Assembly (NCBI GenBank): GCA_008692225.1
Contig: VICG01000005.1
Coordinates: 248,001 to 312,000 of the forward strand
Direction: 5' to 3'
DNA: 64,000 bases
Origin: Monilinia fructicola
Lineage: Eukaryota; Ascomycota; Leotiomycetes; Helotiales; Sclerotiniaceae
Part shown: in pieces, positions 58,527 to 64,000 of the stretch
Numbering within the stretch: the first letter of the stretch is position 1
Layout: the number at the start of each line of letters is the position of its first letter
Notes under the pieces: generated by a model
What the model was told of the DNA's origin: nothing
What the model saw: only the letters and a program-made list of their open reading frames with translations
The model's database searches: none
Program-made: the position numbers and the translations under genes

Positions 58527-60850
58527 GGCGGTTCTACCGTGCAGCTTTCATCCGCGCGACGGGGTGAAAGATAGAGATAGAGCGGATTTCGATATTTGAT
58601 GCATATGGTGCTCGGAGGTTTGACGCAACCTTCGGGGTGGAGATTCGGGTCTTGGTCGGTCTCGGTCTCGGTCTATTTCATGTTTGGCTTTTTTGAGACT
58701 ACTGTAGCTACCCGGACTAGGTAGGTTGTCGGAGAGCTCTCTCTAGCTCCCTAGGAGGTGAGGTACTCGGAAGCTCGGTTGTGAGATTTACTACCGTGAA
58801 GAGTATTAGTGTGATGTGTTTACCAATTGATTTCTGGAGGATTGTTGATAGATGTTTGGACTGTGGCCTTTATGCTCTGGTTATTCTTCTGCTGGGGGTG
58901 TTGATTCGCTGTAGGTGCTAGGTGGGTAAGCTTGACCTTGGGTATAAATAGAAATGTCATCAATGAAATTACACCCGTAAGATCTGGTGGCTTAGTTCTA
59001 ATCTTATTGTATCCGGGTATCTCACGTATATTGATTGGCTGGGGGATACATCGATGGCAGGTCCTGGGCAATCCCCATACCCATTTCTTGTATGCGAAGG
59101 CCTGAGTGTCTGTTGTGCCAGATGCCCCATGTTGAACGGCCGTCAGGTTCGGCGATGTGGGCCGGGGATGTGCGGCTAGGTTGTGCTGTAACCTTACTGT
59201 GGTGGTGGTAAGTATGATTGGGATGGAGGGGGGAAGGAGATTGGAAGGCTCAACTGGTGGGATGTAGCATCTTCAGTGGTTCAGTTGTTGCTAGGTAGCT
59301 CGTGTATTCCTGCGCGCGAGAGGCGACCAGCAGAAGTCGTAAGGAGGGAGGAGAGATTGGAGCGATGGATTGATAAGATAAGATAAGGAAGGATAAGAGA
59401 GCGACATGCAGGATGGATGACTAATCGTTCTAAGGCTAATTAAGGTTAGTCAAAGCTGGTGCCCGTGCCAACGTTTGAGGAGAAAGGTTCAGAACAACGG
59501 ACGTCTTCAATGATTAAGCATCTCACGTCCAAAAGAAGTTCGAAACCCACTAATCCCCTCCTGGACACTTTAGACCACGGTGCATGTCTGCGCATCAAAA
59601 CTCAATCAATATCCTCTGATGAAGAACCCGGGCGCGTGTCCTCATCTCGAGTTGTTTGTCCATGGCATGGCCGGCACAGCGTGCGTTCATCCGAAGGGTG
59701 AACCTGAAACTGCGCCGCCGCCTAATGCTTATTGAAACGGGGAGGGAGGGACTTTGGGATCCTGTGGGAGATTGCATCCTGGATGCTTTGAAATACGCAT
59801 ATGTCGACCTCGCGCACATATTCGTTTTCGTCGCATTCGCGTAGCTTTGACAAGGTCAAATCTTTCTTACTGTAACCTTACTCTGGCGTGGGTCAATTGT
59901 TGAATGGAGCTCATTTGTGGTCTCCGTGCCCGGCCAAATTGGGTGTCAGCTGGGGGTTGGATATTGCTGTTGGGGGGGGGGGGGGGGGTATTCTTCATCT
60001 TTGGGTCTTAATGCTATGATATTTCAAACAATATTGGGAGGTTTTTTTTTGGCCCTTTCAACCTTTGTTGAAAACCGGCTTGATGGTTTAAGATTCGGGT
60101 ATTTTTGATCGTTGCGCCTCTTTCCGAGATTTCCTTGGGGTTTTCCCTGAAGCTTACTTGATATAAATTAAGGGATTGATACGATGGGATTAGATCCTTT
60201 GGTCGTCCAAGGATGTCACGATGAGATGTTGAAATATCTGGAGCAAATTTCAATTGCTTTACAAAATGATTTTCACCGGTGTGGGATCACCTTGTCTTTA
60301 TTCTTTGGTGGATCGTTTAACCCCTGACTCGTTGGAGTAAAATCCTCTAGAGTTCCATATTTAGGACCACGGACGCTCGAGCCACAACATCCACTGTCCA
60401 TCCTTCTATGGTATTGTAACCGTCATATTATGTCAGTGAGGTCAATATGCCAATTTCCCGACCGGTTTTGAAAAATGCTTTGGCAAACTCAACCTTGGCT
60501 TCCTTGAAGAACTCTCTGCTGGTCATTATGGGCTGGCATATAAGATGTCCCGCTTTCTGCCCCTCGGCTGACCTCAAAGGCCGGAAGGAGCTTGTGATTT
60601 TTATCTTCTTCTTTCATCTGTTCTTCAACTACGAATTGAATCGCCTGATTTCGTTGGATCTATACTTGGCCACGAGACGTACAAAGGTGTCAGGGGACAG
60701 GTCATTCGGTTTTCACATCATCATTCAGCCGAATAGCCTTGAGGAAAGAAAGCTATTAAGTTGCTGTGCTTAATCTCTAACGCCTACAACTCCAAAAATC
60801 TTTCATAATTAACAGAAGGCTACATTGCGGGTAATACTTAACCAGACAAT
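58527..60850. other. gene-poor interval upstream of the GH76 gene
   Basis: No supported gene in 2.3 kb. Short frames at 59459-59701 and 60447-60773 show no motif. A run of 17 G lies at 59972-59988. The last part is the probable promoter of the mannanase gene. Confidence 0.4.
59972..59988. repeat. G17 homopolymer
   Basis: Seventeen consecutive G on the plus strand; its length in the assembly is likely to be inexact. Confidence 0.9.
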
Positions 60851-62184
60851 ATGCACTTCTCACTTCACCATGTTCTGACTTCACTCTTTGCGGTGGTCTT
60901 CACTTCTTCGGTTGTGGATGCCATACCAACAAAAATTCAAGGAGATGGCTCTTCATTAGCGAAGAGGGCAACAGATTCACAAGCAATGTCACGTATCCAA
61001 TACCAAAACTACGCTGCGTCCGCTATCAACGCTCTACAAAAAGCCTACTATGACCCAAATGCAGGACTATGGGGAAAAGTTGACGACAAGGGAGTCTTTA
61101 GCGGAGACTGGTGGAATTCTGCAAACGTTCTCACCATGATGGCCGATTATTATGAGATATATCCAACCACAGCTCCATGGATGACGGATCTCTTTGCGAC
61201 AGTCTTGGCCAAGGCCCCGTCCAAATTTCATAATTTCATCAACGGTTTCTACGATGATGAACTCTGGTGGGTTTTGGCTTGGATTCAAGTTTATGATGCC
61301 ACGGGAAATGTCACATACCTCAATACCGCTGCTTCTCTTTATGAAGACTCTAAATCGGCTTGGGGCAATACTCCTTGTGGAGGCTTATGGTAAGTCATGC
61401 TCATGGCTTCATTTTCATTCACTCCTAAATGTTACATCTCACAATCTGCCTTTGTATTCAATCAGTATAGTACACTTTCAAATCAACTCATTAACACACA
61501 ATTAGGTGGGACAAAGATCATACTGCGGTCAATACTGTAGAAAACGAACTCTATCTCACGGCAAGCGCTAAACTTGCCAACCGTCTCCCGGCTAAGAAAG
61601 CCTCCTCAGGTCAGGGATATTATTACGAACAAGCCCTCGCCGCCTACGCTTACCTTGTTACCGACTCCACCACCACCATGAATTCCTCCACTCACCTCTT
61701 CAACGACGGAATCTCAATGAAAACCTGCAAAAACAACGGCGGAGTAGTCTTCACCTACAACCAAGGCATCATCATGGCCGGCCTCACCGAACTCACCTGG
61801 TCCACCGCAGACCATGCCTACACCGCCCTCGCGATCCAAATCTCCCATTCTGTCATCTCAAAACTCACCACATCCTCCGGCATCCTTCAAGAAAAGGTCT
61901 GCGAGCCCAACTCCTGCAACGTCGACGAACAACAGTTCAAAGGCGTTTTCACGCGCAATCTCGCATTTCTGATCAATAGAGCCACCGGGGTCGATACTCA
62001 GACTCTGAATACCTTCCGCGATTTCTTGGCCAAGAACGCGGATAGTATTGTCCAGAATGATACCGATAAGGATAATATGATGGGCTTGGTTTGGAGCGGG
62101 ACGAGTAAACCGACGTATAGTCTAGAGACGGATTCGAGTGCGTTAGATACGCTGGTCGGGGCGGCGATTACGTCGATGACTTAG
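60851..62184 (+). CDS. secreted GH76 alpha-1,6-mannanase, 405 aa
   Basis: Exons 60851-61389 and 61506-62184 join in phase to read CGGLWWDKDHTAVNTVENEL. A signal peptide (HFSLHHVLTSLFAVVFTSSVVDA) and a possible Kex2 site (LAKR, 37-40) precede an (alpha/alpha)6-barrel enzyme. The catalytic pair is the tandem Asp in FYDDELWWVLAW (Asp135-Asp136); other family motifs are GDWWNSANVLTMMADYY, YYYEQALAAYAYL and FTYNQGIIMAGL. GH76 enzymes act on alpha-1,6-mannan; the Dfg5/Dcw1 subgroup transfers GPI-proteins to the cell wall. Here the C-terminus (LVGAAITSMT) lacks a GPI signal, favouring a secreted endo-mannanase. Frame is intact and codon use in exon 2 is more GC-rich than around it. Confidence 0.93.
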
Positions 62185-63013
62185 GGGGGGGACTTACGGT
62201 TGAGGTACTGTGAGTCGGGGAAATGTTTCCGGAATTTTCATCATCTGGGGGAGATCTTGGGAGAATAACTGCTTGAACGATACCCCGACGCCTTTTTCAT
62301 ATTTCTCTTCACGGGCATTTTTTGGTCTTGTCTTTGGATGCGGCCCCTATTTTCTTGGAGTTTCGGAATGATACCATTTTTGCTTTGCTTTGCTTTGCTT
62401 TGCGTCTTCTTTTCTCTTCTTCCATAGGGTCTTGGCGTTGAGGGGGATGCGTTGGATTCGGAGGTCCGGTGGATATTCCGTATTTCATAATTTTGGGTTT
62501 GGGTTGGAAAGCGAAGGTTGGAGTGGGAGTGAGAGTAGGGATGCGAGTACATCCGTGGCTTTGATGGTTCCTATCGAGAATTTTAACTTCTATTTCTACC
62601 TCCACTTCTAATCTCTTACATGCCATCTTGTGGATGGAGGCTATTCCGCCTGCATACATACTCAAGTACATAGATGCTAGGTGTCTGGGTACACCAGTTG
62701 ATCCCGGTCCATCCGTACAGAGATCAGATCTCGATAGGTTGAATCCATCACTCATCATCATCTCAAATACTCGTATCACGATATATCACCAAACGTTCCA
62801 CGGCACACACAACGCCAAAAATATGATGATTGGCAAAAACTATTAATCCAAATACAAAATTCTTATCTTTGTTTTTTATCATCCGGGAATTCCACAACGT
62901 TGCAATTATACTTGAATATGATAGTATCATGGTTTATCGTTTGATTTATATCTAGCCCTTCTTTTGTATACTCTCACATCTAGTGATTTCCTGTAACTTG
63001 CTTGTTTTCTTCA

Positions 63014-63015
<2 letters not shown>

Positions 63016-63045
<30 letters not shown>
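63016..63045. repeat. (TA)n microsatellite
   Basis: About 15 perfect dinucleotide units. Confidence 0.95.
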
Positions 63046-63049
<4 letters not shown>

Positions 63050-63580
63050 CATGTCTATATAATCCTTATGATATGTATGATACTAAGAACCAGAGAATCC
63101 AGCGGGATTTTGATGGGTTGGGTTGGGATTGTGAGTTGAGCTTGTGTGTGTGTGAGAGAGAGAGGATTATAGAAGGGTGATGATTATGATTTGTGAGGAT
63201 TGTTTCGTTGTGGTTGGGGTTTCGTGTGTGGATTTTGGTTTGTGGATTGATGATTGATGATTGATGATGCATGATGAGCTGGATGTTTGATGCTTGATGT
63301 TTGATGTTTGATGGCGAGTATCTGGGTAGAGCATGGTCGATGGTTTTGGATGGTGGAAGTGTGCTGGTGGGGAAATTGGGAAGGGGCTTTATTTGTGGGC
63401 TTACTGGTATTTGGTTTGAGGGTTGGTCTCTTGTCATTTCTGAAAAGGGGTATGTTTGCTTCGCACACTGAGTTGCAAGGAGTCAAATGCACATCGGGTA
63501 TCTGTCGATCGATGAGCGAGCTGTACCTCTTCGGGGCTTGTGAATATTTTGTCAAGCCTCGCCATCGCTTTACCAAGTCA

Positions 63581-63603
63581 CTGCCTGCCTGCCTGCCTGC
63601 CTG
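63581..63603. repeat. (CTGC)n microsatellite
   Basis: Between five and six perfect tetranucleotide units. Confidence 0.9.
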
Positions 63604-64000
63604 AGCATTCTCCGCACAACAAGACAACGGAAACCCACACAATTTGAGATTGAGCAAATCCCTCGCCACATCCCACGTCAGGCACAAAAGATCCCGCCGT
63701 TCATAAGCAGCGCACCTCGCCCATGAAATGGCCAGGTTTAGTGCGTCCCGAAGGTCAAGATGGAGATCTAGCGATGGATCAAGAGTAGTCACTTCATGGT
63801 TATGACTTACTTTCACCACGATGGCTTGGCCGATGATGAAGCAGGACTCCGGAGCGGACTTTTGTATCACCAGGTATCGGAGTTTCGTGTCCTTCCCTCC
63901 CCCCGCCAGCATGCAGGTCAAACTCTGCCTTGCTCTGCACGGTCCAGATGATGTCCGTTGGCTGTGTATCTCGGGGTAACAACGCTACGATTGTGTCTCT

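Larger units (their letters stand above)
62185..64000. other. intergenic region to the window end
   Basis: No supported gene. A minus-strand frame at 63184-63921 (245 codons) has a low-complexity C-terminal half derived from tgatgattgatg-like repeats and no motif. Two microsatellites are listed separately. Confidence 0.4.

Noticed and set aside
63184..63921. 245-codon minus-strand frame
   Set aside because: Its C-terminal half derives from simple tgatgattgatg repeats and the rest lacks motifs; likely a chance frame.
1..64000. Transposons, CRISPR arrays, rRNA
   Set aside because: I saw no transposase or reverse transcriptase motifs, no regularly spaced repeats and no rRNA-like sequence.

Overview
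The window looks like nuclear DNA of a filamentous ascomycete, most likely a Leotiomycete (Botrytis/Sclerotinia-type). The signs are many 45-100 nt introns with GTRNGT donors, CTAAC-like branch points and YAG acceptors, a moderately AT-rich background with long gene-poor stretches, and typical fungal families: a NACHT/TPR STAND protein, a Zn2Cys6 regulator, an MCT-type transporter, a GH13 alpha-amylase and a GH76 mannanase. I saw no rRNA, tRNA, CRISPR array or transposase/reverse transcriptase gene. The genus is inferred from general character, not from a search.

Layout. 0.6-9.0 kb: an accessory, immunity-like block with an eight-exon gene of unknown function, a SERAC1-type alpha/beta hydrolase on the minus strand, and a divergent NLR-like gene (helical N-terminus, NACHT, TPR). 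10.8-16.3 kb: a tiny three-exon gene, an SCP2/SCPx-type thiolase and a thermolysin-family (M4) metalloprotease. 16.3-20.6 kb has no convincing gene. 20.6-34.2 kb: housekeeping genes (copper chaperone ATX1, TCF25/Rqc1, mitochondrial PP2C phosphatase), a one-exon membrane/coiled-coil protein, an orphan HEXXH protein and a proline-rich protein. 34.2-37.4 kb is nearly gene-free. 37.4-39.0 kb: secreted alpha-amylase. 39.9-47.1 kb: nitronate monooxygenase, then a divergent flavohemoglobin, an MFS transporter and a Zn2Cys6 regulator, a plausible nitro-compound/nitric-oxide module. 47.2-52.3 kb: a membrane-anchored lectin-like protein and a protein whose C-terminus resembles fungal AcrB. 54.3-57.3 kb: mismatch-repair MLH3. 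60.9-62.2 kb: secreted GH76 mannanase.

Reading frames. About half the genes splice into perfect open frames (hydrolase, NLR, SCPx, ATX1, TCF25, the 504-residue protein, the HEXXH protein, amylase, GH76). Others show well conserved protein segments that jump between frames, often at homopolymers. Single events occur at about 2.23, 15.46 and 40.28 kb, two events lie in the phosphatase gene, and the events are dense from 41.8 to 57.3 kb. Because conserved residues are kept and in-frame stop substitutions are rare, I favour local base-calling or assembly indels over true gene decay, but the sequence alone cannot decide. Coordinates of these genes are given as spans across the breaks.
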